Below are positions 37,741 to 51,510 of a stretch of DNA of 64,000 bases, in pieces. The DNA is taken from contig CM063285.1 of assembly GCA_032173965.1 (NCBI GenBank), positions 26,881,660 through 26,945,659 of the forward strand, written 5' to 3'. Each line of letters starts with the position of its first letter. The first letter of the stretch is position 1. The notes under the pieces were generated by a model that had not been told where the DNA came from, did no database searches, and saw only the letters and a program-made list of their open reading frames with translations. Source of the DNA: Sitta carolinensis (taxonomy: Eukaryota; Chordata; Aves; Passeriformes; Sittidae). The translations under genes and the position numbers were made by a program.

Positions 37741-40700
37741 ATTGTGTAGTCCTCTTTTGTACTCACAGCCATTTCACTGTGAGTTTCTTTGAGAGATTAC
37801 AAACTAACCTAGAATTATAAGAGCAGAATTACTCACCCATGTAACCAGCCACCTCTTTTCCCATGGGTTGCCTAGCTCAGTAAGGCTCTCCTTTCTACAA
37901 GGCACACATGGTAAGAAAGAACTGCCACCATTTCTTCTTCCACTAGAGAGACATTTCCATGTCACAAGACAACAGCTCCTGATTTGGAAGTGGAACTTTT
38001 CCATAGTAGTTTGGGAAGATTCCTTTATTCTTAGTATTATGTCGGTGTTTCTTTTGCGTGATAAAGGAGGGAAGGAAGGTGGTTGCTTTATTTGTCTTGT
38101 AGCTGAGGTAATCTGTTACCTTTTACTTCAATGTTTTGTCCCTTTGGTCTCAGCTGAGCTTGCAGGATAGTCACCTTCTTTCCCTCTCTTTGCTGACCCA
38201 TCCAGTTCAAGGGCTTTGCTCACCTTCTTTGCAGAAGTACCCAGATCCTCAGGTGAGACTGTGATGAAGGGGTCTGGAAAAGAAAGTAAGAGATATTCTT
38301 TCAGGCTGCCTAAAATATACTTCTGAAACTTCTTTTACTTCTCAGGCACATAAAGAAATTTTAAAGAAAACCAGAGTGTAAATTAGCACGTCATATTTGG
38401 GTTCATGAAAGAGAAGTGAGAAAATGACTGCTTTTGAACCTAGTTTTATGCCTTTTTTATCTTCTACAAATGATTGCAAGAAAGCTAGAAACCAAGAGAT
38501 GAAGGTATGAAGAGAGTAAGCAAATAAAGAAGTATAGGATCCAGTTGTTAAAATTAGCCAATTCATGACATTTAAATTCCTTTTATCTTGTCTGGCCTTG
38601 GGCTTCTGCTGCAAAGGCATCTCAAAATGCAGTTGCTAAAGTTAGATACTGTTGACATGAAAAAACCTTTAGTAGTTTTAACAACATCCCATCCATCTCC
38701 TCATACTCTAAATATTTCAAGATTTTACTTCATAAACCTCTTTAGGGTTTGGGTCATCTGTACTGGTGGGACATTTTTCTTACTGCAAGTTTATCAACAA
38801 TTTTTAATCTTTTTTGATGTCATTCTCAGTTGTTTTATCTTCCTGTCATAAAGTTCAGCTTTAGGTAAATATTTATGGTAAATACTAAATAATCTAGGCC
38901 AAGCATGATTGATTGCATGAAAAAGCAAAGAAAAAAAATACTAAACAGAATGATAGATGTGGAATTTATGCAGTCTAAAGCTGTATCACACTTTTCTAAA
39001 CTTTCTTCATCTCAGTATTTGAGAGATGTAAAAGACAAAAAAGTGATAAAAGCTTGGAGCATGATGATTATAATTTTATAAATTTCGTACTGTTTCTTCC
39101 AATGTTTATACAACAGCTTGTAACACCATGATGGCAGTTGGCAAGTTGTGAGAAGAATTACTGGTGATCTAAGAAAAACATGTACCTTAATGCTGTTTTG
39201 CATTTTCTCTTCTTTGGCTGCTATACATGGTTTATTTGTTCAACTGCACTGTGATGCTGTCCCTCATGTTTTAGAATAGGAAGATTTCTTTGGGGTGTGG
39301 CCACAAATCAATGATGCTAATTAATAAAGCTAAATGTAATAAATATTAAAGGTCGTTATTTTTCTCTGGCTTTTGAATTTATTACCCACCATTATTTCAA
39401 CAGTATGGCTAAATAATAATAAACAGTATGTTCTATATAAACAGATGTCATCAATTCTTTTAATTTAGATTAAGTGAATTAAAGAGACAATTTTTTCTCC
39501 CCCTTTGCATGTCATAGTATTGCTGGGTGGCTTTTCTCTTGCTTTCATCTTCTGTTTTTGTGTACTCATTCTCTCTATATATAATCCTTATGGAGAAAGT
39601 TGATAAATTGATTGTTAACACGAAGTCATTTGCGAAGTTGAATGACGTTAGATATAGGTCTCTTCAACATGCAGGAAGTATTTAATTAAAATGAAATTAA
39701 ACTCTAAATTAAACTCAAGTAATAAATGGATGTTATCCAATATAGTAAGCTTTTCTTATAAGAAATGAACACTGTCCAGTAAACTGATTTTAGGTCTTGA
39801 GGCAGGTTTTCTTAAAAATAATTACATGACTATCAAATAAAAAAAACCCTAAGTTTTGGAGGTTTTTTTGATGTCTCTTTTTCAGCGTAAAGTGTAAATT
39901 GCCACAATATAGAAAAAACTAAAATCTTCTCCTAAATTCTTAGAGAATGACAAAACGTACTGTTTTTTGTAAAAGATGGGATTAAATATGGTAGCTATAA
40001 AGAAAAAAGCATGGTCTATATAAGTGGGCAGCTAACTTTGCAGTCCATTTACAGTGTAAATGCTTCTTCCAAACATCCTGTTATGTTTATTTTCAGTCAT
40101 GCTTTTTTTTTTAGAACTAGCTAGTAATCTAAAATCTATGAAGTATGAAGAGCAAATAATAAATTATATATGCTTTACAAATGAATCCTTTTAATGTTAG
40201 AATGTTGGGGCAAGAGAGAATTTGAATTCTAATGCTGTTAGAAGTTATGTAGGAAAGACTAACTGTACCATTTCATGGTGGAAAAATACTTAATTTTTAC
40301 TCTTTTCATAGGAATTTCTTGGGAATTAGGGAATCAAGGTGGGAAAACACTGCATTCTCTAGAGCTTGTATTTGCTGTGAAGTTAGAGCACTTTGCTGAA
40401 GCGCTGCAAATTCATTTATCTCTTCCAGCCTGGAAGTAACAATATTATTACATGCTATCCTTTTTCTGCAAGCAAAGACTTACTTACACAGCCTTATTTT
40501 ATCCTTCAGAAGGGAGTGAAAATATCATTGAAAAGAAAAAAAAAAAATATGCATTTGATGTTATTATCATCAGTGTGCTTCAGTTCAGACTGTGAAGTGG
40601 ATTTTTGCAGTATGTAGGATGTTCAATGTAGATTTATTTCCTCCTAATGAAGTGGCATTTAAATTGCTAATTTCTCTTGCTTGCTTTCTGGACAAATGAT

Positions 40701-43700
40701 ATCAGGACAGGGAGTGTCGTGTGGCATGTTTCAAGCCGTATTTTATTTTACGTAAAACATGTTGTACTTACATATTTACATTTGTATTCTGGGAATTGTA
40801 CATAGAATATAATAAAAGACCTGGCCGTAAACAAGAGAAAGGATTAAAAGAAACTTCAAAACTGAAAAAAAAAAATAAAAAAAAGGTAGATTAGGTAAAA
40901 CATTTCCTTTACCTTTTGGGTCTTGAATATTTTAGATTGACTGACAAATTTGGATAATCTTTTTGGGTTGTTTAAATGTATGGATGTCTTCAGGTGCCTT
41001 GTCCTACTTTCCCATTATAACATACTTTCCGCTTACTCAGATGTATAACAGAGAAAGATTTTCCATGTAAATCAAAGAAAGGGCTATGTTTTTAGAGAGA
41101 TGATTTGCTGTAATATTAGATATATTTCCATGCAAGTTCAGGAAGTGGCAGTGCTGGAATAAAATGAAAATGCCCATGCATCTAAAGGGGATAAAAGAAA
41201 AAAAAAAATTCTTTGAGCATTATTACTACATTGTTTTCACTGCTTAGTGGTACAACTACTCCAGATTTCAAACACAAATCTTAAATGAAGATCACTTACA
41301 ACGTACAAATGAATACAGGGTGTAAAAGGAGTTCTATAAAATATGAGAAAAGAAGTTCATTGTAACCAGAATGAACCTTAAATGAACCTTCATTAAGAAT
41401 ATTGAACCAGCTCCTAATAGACACAGGTATTGATCTAATTAACAGGAAGTGCATAGCTGAACAAAAAGGTCTGATGGAATAAATCCCATCATGTCGACAC
41501 CATGTTGGCACAGAATTTAGGCAATAAGAAAACTCTCAGTATTACTATTTCTCATCTGTTCTCCCCACCCCCATCCCCAAATACTCTCACTTTTGATCAA
41601 GTCACCTGGCAAAGCTTTTCAGCTTGTGTATGGTAACACTGTTTTCATTGCAGAGTAATTTTGCATGAAAAGAAGAAAGAAAGTCTTACAACTTTAGGCT
41701 GCCTTATGTTTTGGTAACAAGAAATACAATGTAGTGAGAGAAGATGCATATAAAACACATCTTTCTATGTACTCTTAAGTATTAAAAAAAGATAGAATCT
41801 CTAGATTTTTTTCACCACTATAAAGCAGGGAAAAGCCATCCATTGCAGTGAAACTACACTGCCAAAGAGAGCCTTTGATCAAACATCTTGTTCATCTCTC
41901 ATACAATATGGATTTACTAATATATCAGCCATTGTAAGGACTGAAAAACCATAATATACTACTAAAAATATACTAGTAAATTCATATTCATGTTGATTGG
42001 TGACTCCCCATATTCTTACAAGGTAGAAGACTAAATAACATTATCTTTTTAAACTGTTACTTTTGTCATAATAAGAAGGTGAAATATGCTTTTACTGGTT
42101 TTCTTTTTTTGACTCTCACATTTCTGTTTTGTTCTCCCATTTTATATTCAATTTCAAAAGAGTATTTTATGTTAAAAATGAGAGATACTTATTTTTAAAG
42201 TTTATCTGATAGAGTTGTAAGTAAGATGTAGGTATTGACTCTGCAAAGTACATACATTTTCTATACACACCTGTCCATACGTCCACATGCATGTAATGTG
42301 TAGAATACTCTACACAGGAGAGACAGACACCTAAGTATTTTTGTGGAGTATGTATTGAACTCTTGAACTTGGGTGATAATGAGATCCAAAGGTTTTCAGG
42401 TGATGCACAAAAAAAAATTCCCAAAGTCTGTAAGTCCTATAAAATGCTTTCAAAGGCTTTGGGAATCATGACTTAAAAGAAAAAATAATTGTTGCATTTG
42501 GTCCAAATGAGGTTTGCTCAGAAAAACATGTTATGAAAATCACAAAACTTAATCGACACAAATAGGACACATCCCCACTTTTTTATACTCAAATCCCTAT
42601 TTGAACTCACAAAAAGTATAAAACACTGAGAAAGTGTATGATAATGAGCATATCTTGTTCTGTCAAACCACCTACATTTCTGATTATTTCTACCAAAAAG
42701 TTTCAAGGTCAAACATTTTAACTGCATGTTCCAATTAGAAAACATACTTGTGCATGAATTATTTTTAGCTTTGACTCCAGAATTGATTGGAGGAAAAAGT
42801 CACATACTAGTTTACAGGAAAGGCTTTAGAATTAATTTAAAAGAAAAAATTAAAGCAAAACATAGAGATACTTGTTTATTTTCTATGTTATGGTCCCAAG
42901 AGATGTTTTCTCTGAGATACATTTTACATCTTTATTCTACCACACTTTTTTCAGCTTTTTGTAAGTATTGCCTCAAAGTTTTGCTAATGTTACTAGAAGT
43001 CTTATCCAGATATAGGTGATCTGCAGTGTAGATGTAGGTCTTAACATACCAATTGTTTTTTTGTTACAATTTATAGTAAACATGAATTTCCCAGATTATG
43101 TCTTTACTTCCTAGAGCTGATTGAGATGTACTTACACAAGAATAATTCCATCCACAGTAAGGTAATTCCAGCCTTCAGTGAATATTTTGTCACTTCAGTT
43201 TCTACTGAGAAAAGAGAAGTTACAAAGTTTTAGTTGTATGCATACTTTTGGTCATTCTACCATTCCACATTGCTGATGTATAATAGTCATAATAATTATG
43301 ATAGCACATTTGCAAGAATTTTAATTTATTCATAGCTAGGCCTTACTATCCTCAAAGAAAACTTTCATGTCTAATGAACTCAGTTTGTTTACTCCCCCTT
43401 AGCAAACCTCATTTCAATCTCATTTGAAAGTTAAGAAAGTTCTTTCCATTATTTTAGGGAAAATGGGAAAACATTTCTGAAATAAATATTGATAGCAGAA
43501 TTCACTTTTAGAAATGTTGATTCTTCTGTCTTCTGTACATTTCAGAATAAATAGTGTCACACCTATAAAGCAATGTATAACATTAATGTATAGCATTGAA
43601 GGGTAATTCATTAACTTGATTTAGGCCTAGAGTAGGAAATCTACTAGCTTCATGTGTCTGTATATATAATCTATAGCTGTTTCATTTATAAATGAAATAA

Positions 43701-44646
43701 ACAGATTTTCTCTTCATATGTGAAGTTTTTCACTGAGTCTATTAACTGTCTAATGAATTCAACTAAAAGATTGTTGCATAATTCTTCTCTTATTTCTGTC
43801 AGATGAGTCAGTGGCCAGCCTTTTTATCTTCTTGAGAAGTGCCTCCATTGATGTGAGATATGTGTGAGGTATTTTTGTAGATAAAATATTAAATATCCAA
43901 AATATAGCTTGTAGCTCATTAGAGTAGTATATGTAAGGTTACATTATATGTCTGTGTCTGTGTTTTGTAAAAAAAGCAATTCCATCTCCTTTGTAAACCT
44001 TGATGTTTTAAGGAGCATTCTGTTTTTTCCAGGACTAAGCACGCAAATACAACCAATATAAAAATATAATTTAAGGTATCATTAACCATGTGAGGTATCA
44101 CTAACTGTGTATTTAAGACTGTATGCTACAAGAAAACTGTCAGTAAATGACTGTCCTGTCTGTCTTCACAGCTATCCAAGTATACTGAAAAGCACGCAAC
44201 GTTATTTCCAAGGGATTTTGTTCTGAATTGTTAAAATTGTTTTGGGTCACCTCCGTGGGTGATGCTTGAGCACTGCAAAAGCTGTAAATAGATCAGTTAT
44301 TTTTGTTGTGTGTTGAAAAAAATGTAGTGCATCTTCTGTTTGATTCATAATTCATAATTCATGAAAGGGAGGATGGCAAGATTCACATTTCCTTTCTGGT
44401 TCTGATGGAGACAGTGGCCTTGGATAGACTTTGGAGGTTACTCATCTTTTGAATGATTTGAACTTTCCTCAGGAAGTAGAAAATACAGGAGAGGGAACTT
44501 TTCAGGGTCTCATTCAGAGGGATGCTAGTTAGTAGGACCTCTGATACCCCTAGCTACTTTAACAATGAGTAGGTTCTTTGTGCAACTCACCGTGTGGGTA
44601 TTTACATTATAAGCACAGCCACTTAAACCCACCTCTTCCTCCGCAT
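37741..44646. other. Unique noncoding DNA
   Basis: No gene or clear transposon found. A microexon-like segment bounded by splice-site consensus lies at 38235-38252. Tandem microduplications occur near 39694-39718 (AAATTAAACTC twice) and 41371-41391 (ATGAACCTT twice). A-rich low-complexity patches lie near 40537-40548 and 40863-40885. Overlapping frames on both strands at 37804-38170 lack recognisable domains. Confidence 0.6.
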
Positions 44647-44818
44647 TAGAGTCACAGAAACCTAGGATAATGTAGGCCAGAAGGGCACTTGGACTAAGAC
44701 ACTATTCAAAGCAGGGCAAATGGCAGTATTTGGACAAGTACCTCAAGGTTTACCCCAGAAAGTTTGAGTGTATCCACGAGTGGATGTGGCAAAGCCTCTC
44801 AGATACCCTGTTCGTTCC
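44647..44818 (-). mobile_element. CR1 LINE 3' fragment (antisense)
   Basis: In plus orientation the order AGAGTCACAGAAACC, AGGCCAGAAGGGCACTTGGA, CAAAGCAGGGCAAATGGCAG, CAGAAAGTTTGAGTGTATCC, GAGTGGATGTGGCAAAGCCT and CTCAGATACCCTGTTC follows the reverse complement of the avian CR1 3' end, where antisense copies read GGTTGGAAGGGACC, TCAAAGCAGGG, GGTTTTGAATATCTCC, CCACAACCTCTCTGGG and CCTGTTCCAGTG. It is a short, strongly diverged, 5'-truncated copy. Confidence 0.7.
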
Positions 44819-47018
44819 ATGCTTAAGAACCTTTATGGATATGTTTTGTTTCCTTTTTTCTAGTCATATTTTCCTTTGGTGTTGAGCTGCATAAATTGGA
44901 CTTCTGGGTATTACTCTGAAGTTTTCTCCCCTGAATTTTAAGTAAAGGTGATGAGAGTTTCTTCTCAAATCTCATAAAACTCAGACTGGTTTTTATTACA
45001 AGCCGTATTCTTGCAGTATTTGCTTCTCAGATATTATCCTGTGCTTTCCAGATGTTATTTGACATTCTTGATTGAAACTAAAAAATATTCCCTTTTATTT
45101 TGGGCTGTTCTCGCTAATCTTGCTCCTTCAAATCCTAACTGTGAAACCCTTCACCCTTTGTCTAGAAAAACAGTGGCAGTTTTTACACTGATGGTAAAAT
45201 AAATTCAAAGAACAAGGACATGCAAATGTATGAGGGGAGAAAATTATATATTAAAAAAAGCACACATAAGTATTACGTTATTGCAGTCTATTCTTTTAAT
45301 TGTTGTCTATAGATAAGTAACCTGTACATCAGACAGAAATAAGTTCTGAGAGAAATAATGGAGAGCTGTATCTAGTTGTGAAAGATACAATTCATACACA
45401 GGAAAATTAAGAAGAACCAATGTGAGTGTTCTGTTTATGATGCAGGAAGATATTTGTATTTCTTGTTTGGTTTTTACTGGTTTGTTTACTTACCACAAAT
45501 ATTTTTGGCCAAGGCTGAGCCTTAAGGGGTTTTAAATTGGTATAAGCATTACTTTGTAGACTTAGGTTATTTCTGTAACACTGACGCTAGTTATCTTAGA
45601 AACTGATTTTCCACTGTGACATTCTAGTTAGAATCAGTGGGTCCTGAGTTTTCCATAGCACCTGAGGTGGTACAGACAAGAATATTCCTAGGCAGTGGAG
45701 ATAAACTGACTTTTTAGAAGATTCTAAACCCACACCAGTTTGTCTTGTCTCAAGTATAGTGCCTGGAAGACTACAAAAACACTGCACTTTAAGAGAGGTT
45801 CAACTATTTTGCCAGAGAAAGCCAGAGACACTCTGAGAGACTAAAGTAACATGTGAAGCTTTCTTCATCTGAATTTGTAGCACTGCAGTCATCTAACTTC
45901 CACCATCCACAGCACACTAACCACTGGGGAAAAGATCATACAGCAATATTGCATGATCTACCTAATGTTCTGACTCCCTCTTATTGGAGAAAACAAGGAT
46001 TTAGACTACAGTTCATGAAAGTCAATCCAAGGGCAGGATAAGAAATAGGTTGTATCGGTTTAAGAATTACACTGATTTTGGCCAAATAGTTAAAAAAATA
46101 TATGTTCTATTGTCCTGATGGAAACACTAGCATTTTGGGAAAACCTATTTTTTATTTTTAGAATATATGCATAATTAGCAATAAATAATAGAAACAGAAA
46201 ATATAGAATACAGGAAAATATTTTCCTATATAGGAAAATTAAAGAAGGAAAAAATAATAATTTAAGAACTATGATCAGATTATCAAATTGTCCTGCAAGT
46301 ATGAAGCCTCTCTTCTAGTCTAAACAAGTAAAACCTAAATGCGAGATTATGTTGTACAACAATGAAGTTTATTTACAGTCCTCAGTGATTAAAATTTACT
46401 GTGTTGAAACTCTACAAAAGTGACTGATGAGGCAAGTATCTACAATAAAAAATTAAAGGAATTTTATCATCCTGACACTCCTGCTGCCTACACTTCTCTT
46501 CAATAAAAGATGATTTAAAAAAAAAAAAAACAACTTTCTAGTGCTCAGATTGCAGTGGTAGAATTCTCTGGATGAAAAGTTTCTGCAACAATTTTTGCTA
46601 CCTTTACCCTTCCTACCTCTTGACCTGTTCCAAGAGAGGAAGCCCGTGCAAAGTTAGATGTTTCTGAGAGTTAGAGCTTCCATATAAAAACCCAAAATGT
46701 GAGTTCATTAATTTACTGACAGTAATTTCAATATGATTTCTCTGTCTGTTCTGAAAATTACCATCGGCTTTCCTTCAAACACTTGAGTCACTGCCTAAAA
46801 TGTATTTTAATTCATTACAGATTGCACAGGAGTCCTTAAAACTCTTCCAATTCTCCTCAGATCGTTATTGGTCTCAGTATCAGACACGCCCTACCACACC
46901 TCATATAATTTGATGAACTGGAGGAACTTTGTCTGTATGTCTGCATGAAATTTGATTACGTGTGAGATACCATATGACAACAGGATAACATATTTGTTGT
47001 CTTAGATATTTTTTATAT
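44819..47018. other. Unique noncoding DNA between two CR1 fragments
   Basis: No gene seen. A short A-rich run at 46517-46530 is the only simple repeat of note. Open frames at 45011-45202 (plus), 45596-45787 (minus) and 45853-46041 (plus) are 60-odd codons without recognisable motifs. Confidence 0.6.
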
Positions 47019-47140
47019 GCCAGCCCCTGCCATGGATAGAGACAGCTTACGTTAGACCAGGTTGCTTAAAGCCCCATCCAACCTGACACTTCCAAAGAGA
47101 AATCCACAGCTTCTCTGGGCAGTCCTCGACTTCTCAAAAA
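47019..47140 (-). mobile_element. CR1 LINE 3' fragment (antisense)
   Basis: This is a clear antisense CR1 pattern in plus orientation: CCCCTGCCATGGATAGAGAC, then TAGACCAGGTTGC, AAAGCCCCATCCAACCTG, ACTTCCAAAGAGAAATCC and ACAGCTTCTCTGGGCAG. It ends before the usual CCTGTTCCAGTG block. It is about 120 bp, less diverged than the copy at 44.6 kb, on the same strand and probably an independent insertion. Confidence 0.85.
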
Positions 47141-47814
47141 TACTCCATGCTTAAGCAAAAATTTTAATGGGACTGAGAAATGCAAATGAAGACCATAAGC
47201 ATAGCTATGTCATGTCCTATGGATCATTCCCTCAAATTCTTTTGGGGAAAGATAACTTTCGATCTGGAAGGAGAAGAGGAGCTGTGTGTGCATTTATGTT
47301 GCATGGGAGTCTTACTGGATTTGTTTGGAGAAATAGGAAATATATAGCATGTTCATTTTCTCTGAAGAACTAAAATGGCAGAGGTGGCAGTATTTTTGGT
47401 TAGCTTAGTTGGGTTCAAAGATTGAAGAGGTAGGGAGAAAAGGGGTTTGTTCCTTTGTTTTTGCAAGGTAAAGTCAGAACTGTACACATCTGAGATGCTG
47501 GGGTTCTGCATATTCATCCTTTGTTTTTCTTGTCCAGCTAATGTTTACTGCTTTCCATCCAGACACCTTTAGGGATGAAAATCTTCCAAATCAGGTTTAT
47601 GCAAATGCATTTCATTAGTTTTGGACAGCAGCTCAGATACTTTTATTTTACATTGTGTTTCAAGGTAATTAATTTTAAAACTTATGGGAAATAACTTCAG
47701 ATGTCATCACTGTGTATATTGAAATCAGAAGAGTTTTTTAATTATTATTATTTTTAATTTTTTTTAATATCCCTCATAGTAGCATTTGACTATTGTGAAA
47801 AAAAATCAAGAGGG

Positions 47815-47868
47815 TTTTTTTTTTGTTGTTTTTGTTGTTGTTTTTTGTTTTTTTTTTTTTTTTTTTTC
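47815..47868. repeat. T/TTG low-complexity tract
   Basis: T runs broken by single G residues, with a final run of more than 20 T followed by CAGCTC. It is similar in kind to the tract at 3301-3382. Confidence 0.85.
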
Positions 47869-50787
47869 AGCTCTTATCTACAGGTAGAACGTGATAGCAA
47901 GTATTAGACTGTCAGCACATCTCTAAATTTACTTTGATGCAGGCTGGCAGAAGCAATAGGTACAGCAAAACTAATCTTTCCAATAACATATGTCTCCCAG
48001 AAAGAGACAGGACTGTATGTATTAAAAATAGCTCGACTGAAGGAAAAAATATATTGACTAGGATTTTCTTATCTGATATTTACTTTTATGTACTGGCAGC
48101 CTACCTTCTTTCTCTCTTCTCCCATGAGGAATAAAAAGAGGCCTGCGTCCCATGTAGATCTCCTTTTATATTTTATTAATAGTATAGGTATGAAATTTTG
48201 AAAAGGTAAAAAAAAAAATCTTTTTTCTTGCTCCCTCTTCTAGCTTTTGATATCAAAGAGTGAGCTATACTTAATTTTGAAACAATCACACTTCTTTCCT
48301 CCTCACTGTGAACTAGTATTTACCTCCAAAGTAATATGGTGAATAGCTCTGTAGAACAAATATTTGAGTTACTGCAGATTTCTTTTAATAATCTTATTAA
48401 ATATGTAGTTTAGCTTCCAGTTATTTTCTTATCCAATTATTTTTTCTCATTTCTTAATATGTATAAAGATCTATTTGTGATTATATTTTTGAATAGGAAA
48501 ATCTTTCTTATATATAGAGCAGGAATTTCCTGGATCAGGGGGTTTATTTTAATATGAAATTAGAATTGACTAAAATGGAATTACAAATAAAAGATTGATT
48601 ACCATGTAATTATGGAGACAAGTGAAATTTTAGGTTATTAGGAGGACAAAGCATTACTATGCAGGAGCCATCCTTTCAATTATATTGTTGAGTTCTTGTA
48701 TGTTCAGGATGTTCTTGTATGAATGTTTCGTGTTCAGATACAGATCTTCCAAATTTCTATACCACCCACATCCTGAGCTGTCTGAGTGGGAAGGCATCTG
48801 TCTCCTTATTAGTACTTCTGATATACCCGTGTTTCCTCTTAGCTATTGAAAATTTGGAACTCACCCATAGAAGGCAGACAGCTGTTTGCCTCCCCCCTGC
48901 AATTCTGCCTGTGCTTCCTCCAGGGTTCACCAAGCCTGGTTGTATTCCTTTATTTGTCAGATGGCTCTTGCCTGCTCCAGTTATAACCCTCAGCTGAGAT
49001 TCCCATTTCCATCAAAGCAGAAAACATATTAAGTACTTCAAACTGGCACTTACTCCTTAAAATTGCTTCCAGAATTTGTTTAATTACTTTTGTGCTTTTA
49101 CATCTATTATACATGCTGTAAATGTTGTTGCTGGTGCAGTTGCTGCTGATTCTGCTTTTTTTTCTTCTCTGAAGCAATGTAACAAACTTAAACAATGACA
49201 GGCTACTCCAATTCAGTGACCACATTAATTCAACTTCTAAAAATGTCTGCGAAGTAGCAAAATATTATTCACATATAAAGAGACAAGCACAAAAGAGATA
49301 AAGTGACTTGTCATAACATTTGAAGCAGGAAAGGAACAAGCTCCTGTAATATGTTTCTTGTTTTGTGTGGATGGTTTTTAAGCTCAGCTGTCCCCCTTTA
49401 TCATGAAGAATTATTCCTATTTTAAAGCAAATGTCTGTCAGGCACAGACATCTTCTGTGGTTTAGCTCCTCTGCAAAGAAAAAACAAAGAGAAAAGATTC
49501 TCTCCATTTGTGGTTTCTCCAAAGTAAACTGCATCTCCAAACTAGAAAACAAACCTGTAGAAAATATTTTCTCTGAGTTCAATAAAAAATGTGCATTTTT
49601 TCCACTCTCATCTCTGCGCCAGTATGTTAAAGGATTAGATAAAAATATTTTGCATTATGCGTACTTCAGGGTGAGACTGATTGAAAGTTGAGAATAAAAG
49701 CCAATACAGATCTCAATACTTAATTAATTAGTATAATTTTCTTAAAATGCCTCCTTTTTTTTTTTGCAATCAATGGAAGCGTCAGTGCAAGTGGTATTCC
49801 AGGCTTGTATGTACCTCTGATGGTCATGGTTGAAGTACTTTCCCTGTAAGTGAGGCAATGTTTCACTGGAATATCAGGACCAGGGTCACATGTTCCTGAC
49901 ATATAGTGTATAGGCAGTATACACAGCCACTGCACAGTGTGCAACAAACTTGAACTTCTCATCTAGTTAATGGTGGAGAGAACAGACCTTGAAAACTTGA
50001 GGTTATCAGAGGAATCAAGTCTACCCAAATGCTGTCCTTCTCTAATTTACTCTTTAGTGAGATACTGCTAAGGTGTCTTCCACTGGATGTAGATAGATGT
50101 TGTCACTCTCTTGTCTGTCTTAATTTAAACATCCTCTGAGACTGCAACAGGCATTTTGTTCACTTCAATTTCATACTAACCTAGCAGCTGGAGCAGAATA
50201 ACCTGGCATGGGGTCTTGAACTCTGAATGCTTCATAGCCCAGAGCACACTGAATCCAAATTGCAAGGGAATACCAAGGAGTGTTCTGGTTTAAAGCATTT
50301 CTGTCCTATTGCTGAAGCTGAGGCAGGCAAACAAATTTATAGGTCAGAGGAGAACAAGCAGTTTCAATCCTGATTCTCACCTAACTAAGCTGGAAGGAGA
50401 ACAAATATCTCTTTCAGAAGGGTTTGGTTTTGCGTGTAGCTGTTTAGTTTACTTCAATGGCAGTGTAATGCAGAGTTTACCAGACAGCTTAGTCCAAAGC
50501 CTCAAGTTTACCCTTTTGTTCACTGAGTATCAAAAAACCTCAAGAGCACACAGCCCTGCCTTGCCATTGTCTGCTCCTTTGCTAACACATCTTTGACAGC
50601 AGGGAGCATCCACCATCAGGGCCCCACCAGCAGCTGACCTCTACCATGATGGAGTGATACAAGGAGCTAATCCTGGACACATTGCCCAATATTTATGAGA
50701 GGTTTTCAAGTTGAAGCTGGGCTATGGAAACGACCAACACATGGTTGATTTTCCACAGGATCAAGCTAAAATCATCTGGTAATTTTT

Positions 50788-50860
50788 GAAACTTAAGTGA
50801 CCTGCCCACAATAACATCCTGGCTTACATCTGAGCCAACAAGCTACAGAACTTGAGTAGT
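50788..50860 (-). mobile_element. Possible MIR/L2-like fragment
   Basis: ACTTAAGTGACCTGCCCACA followed by ATAACA resembles antisense MIR/L2 (TTAAGTGACTTGCCCAAGGTCACA), with about four mismatches in 24 positions. The right flank aligns poorly, so this rests on one block. Confidence 0.4.
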
Positions 50861-51084
50861 CACTGGCCATCACTGTGCCTCAGCAGTGGGATCATCTGGC
50901 TGGTTTAATGCAGAATTGCAGTAATACTATGTTCATCATCACCCTGCTGCATTTTGCCACACAAGAGCCTGTTCCAATGATATTATCAGTCCCCGGGAGC
51001 TGTACGATGCTGAATGCAAAGCTCTGAGAGAGAGGCCCCAGGTTAATGTTGAGGGACATAGGCAAGCATGAACAGCTGGCCAGC

Positions 51085-51510
51085 TGTCCTGGTTTCAGCT
51101 GGAAGAGAGTTAATTTCTTCTCAGTAGCTGTTACAGTGCTGTGTTTTGGATTCAGAATGAGAATGATGTTGGTAGCAAACTGATCTTTTGGTTCTTTGCT
51201 AAGTAATGTTTCTCCTAAGTCAAGGACATTTTTCTTTTCTTTGTCTCATTCTTCACCAGTGAGGATGTACACAAAAGAGACTGAGAGGGAGCATAGCTGG
51301 GACAGGTGACCCAAACTGATATTGGTGTGGTATTCCACAGCAAAGGATGTCACGCCCAGTATATAAAGTGAGGGGTATTACCTGGAAGGGTGGTCAATCT
51401 GGGTTCTAAAAGGGGGGTCTAGTATTGGTCAGTAGGTGCTAAGAAATTGTGCTGTGCATCACATGGGCTTTTTCCCCTTCTTATTATCATGATTATTCTG
51501 ATTTCATACA
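51085..51510 (+). mobile_element. ERVL-type LTR, 3'-truncated
   Basis: It starts with the canonical terminus TGTCCTGGTTTCAGCTGG. There follow AGAGTTAATTTCTTCTCAGT, ACAGTGCTGTGTTTTGGATT, CTAAGTCAAGGACATTTTTC, GGGACAGGTGACCCAAACTG, a GGTATTCCA block, GATGTCACGCCCAGTATATA with TATA box at 51360-51367, then AGAAATTGTGCTGTGCATCA and an ATTATCATGATTATT tract. This matches the avian ERVL-type LTR I remember and shares blocks with the antisense copy at 9518-9770. The terminal U5 part with the polyadenylation signal is not recognisable beyond about 51510, so no flanking duplication can be assigned. Confidence 0.85.
51360..51367 (+). promoter_or_regulatory. LTR TATA box
   Basis: TATATAAA lies about 275 bp into the LTR, preceded by a GATGTCACGCCC block that resembles the CRE-like GACGTCA of related LTRs. 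This is the expected core promoter position of the LTR. Activity is unknown, and the CRE-like site is mutated. Confidence 0.5.

Larger units (their letters stand above)
47141..51084. other. Unique noncoding DNA with a long T/G-rich tract
   Basis: No gene found. The T-rich tract at 47815-47868 ends in TTTTCAG and resembles a 3' splice site, but no convincing exon follows. A MIR-like scrap may lie at 50788-50860. The stretch 50600-51084 just before the LTR is less AT-rich than average. It might be degraded retroviral interior or unique DNA; I recognise nothing specific in it. Confidence 0.5.

Noticed and set aside
49265..49691. Overlapping frames on both strands (105 and 86 codons)
   Set aside because: Mutually antisense, no domain, composition typical of surrounding noncoding DNA.
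50285..50300. TTCTGGTTTAAAGC resembling the start of an avian LTR
   Set aside because: No further LTR blocks, TATA box or polyadenylation signal follow in order.
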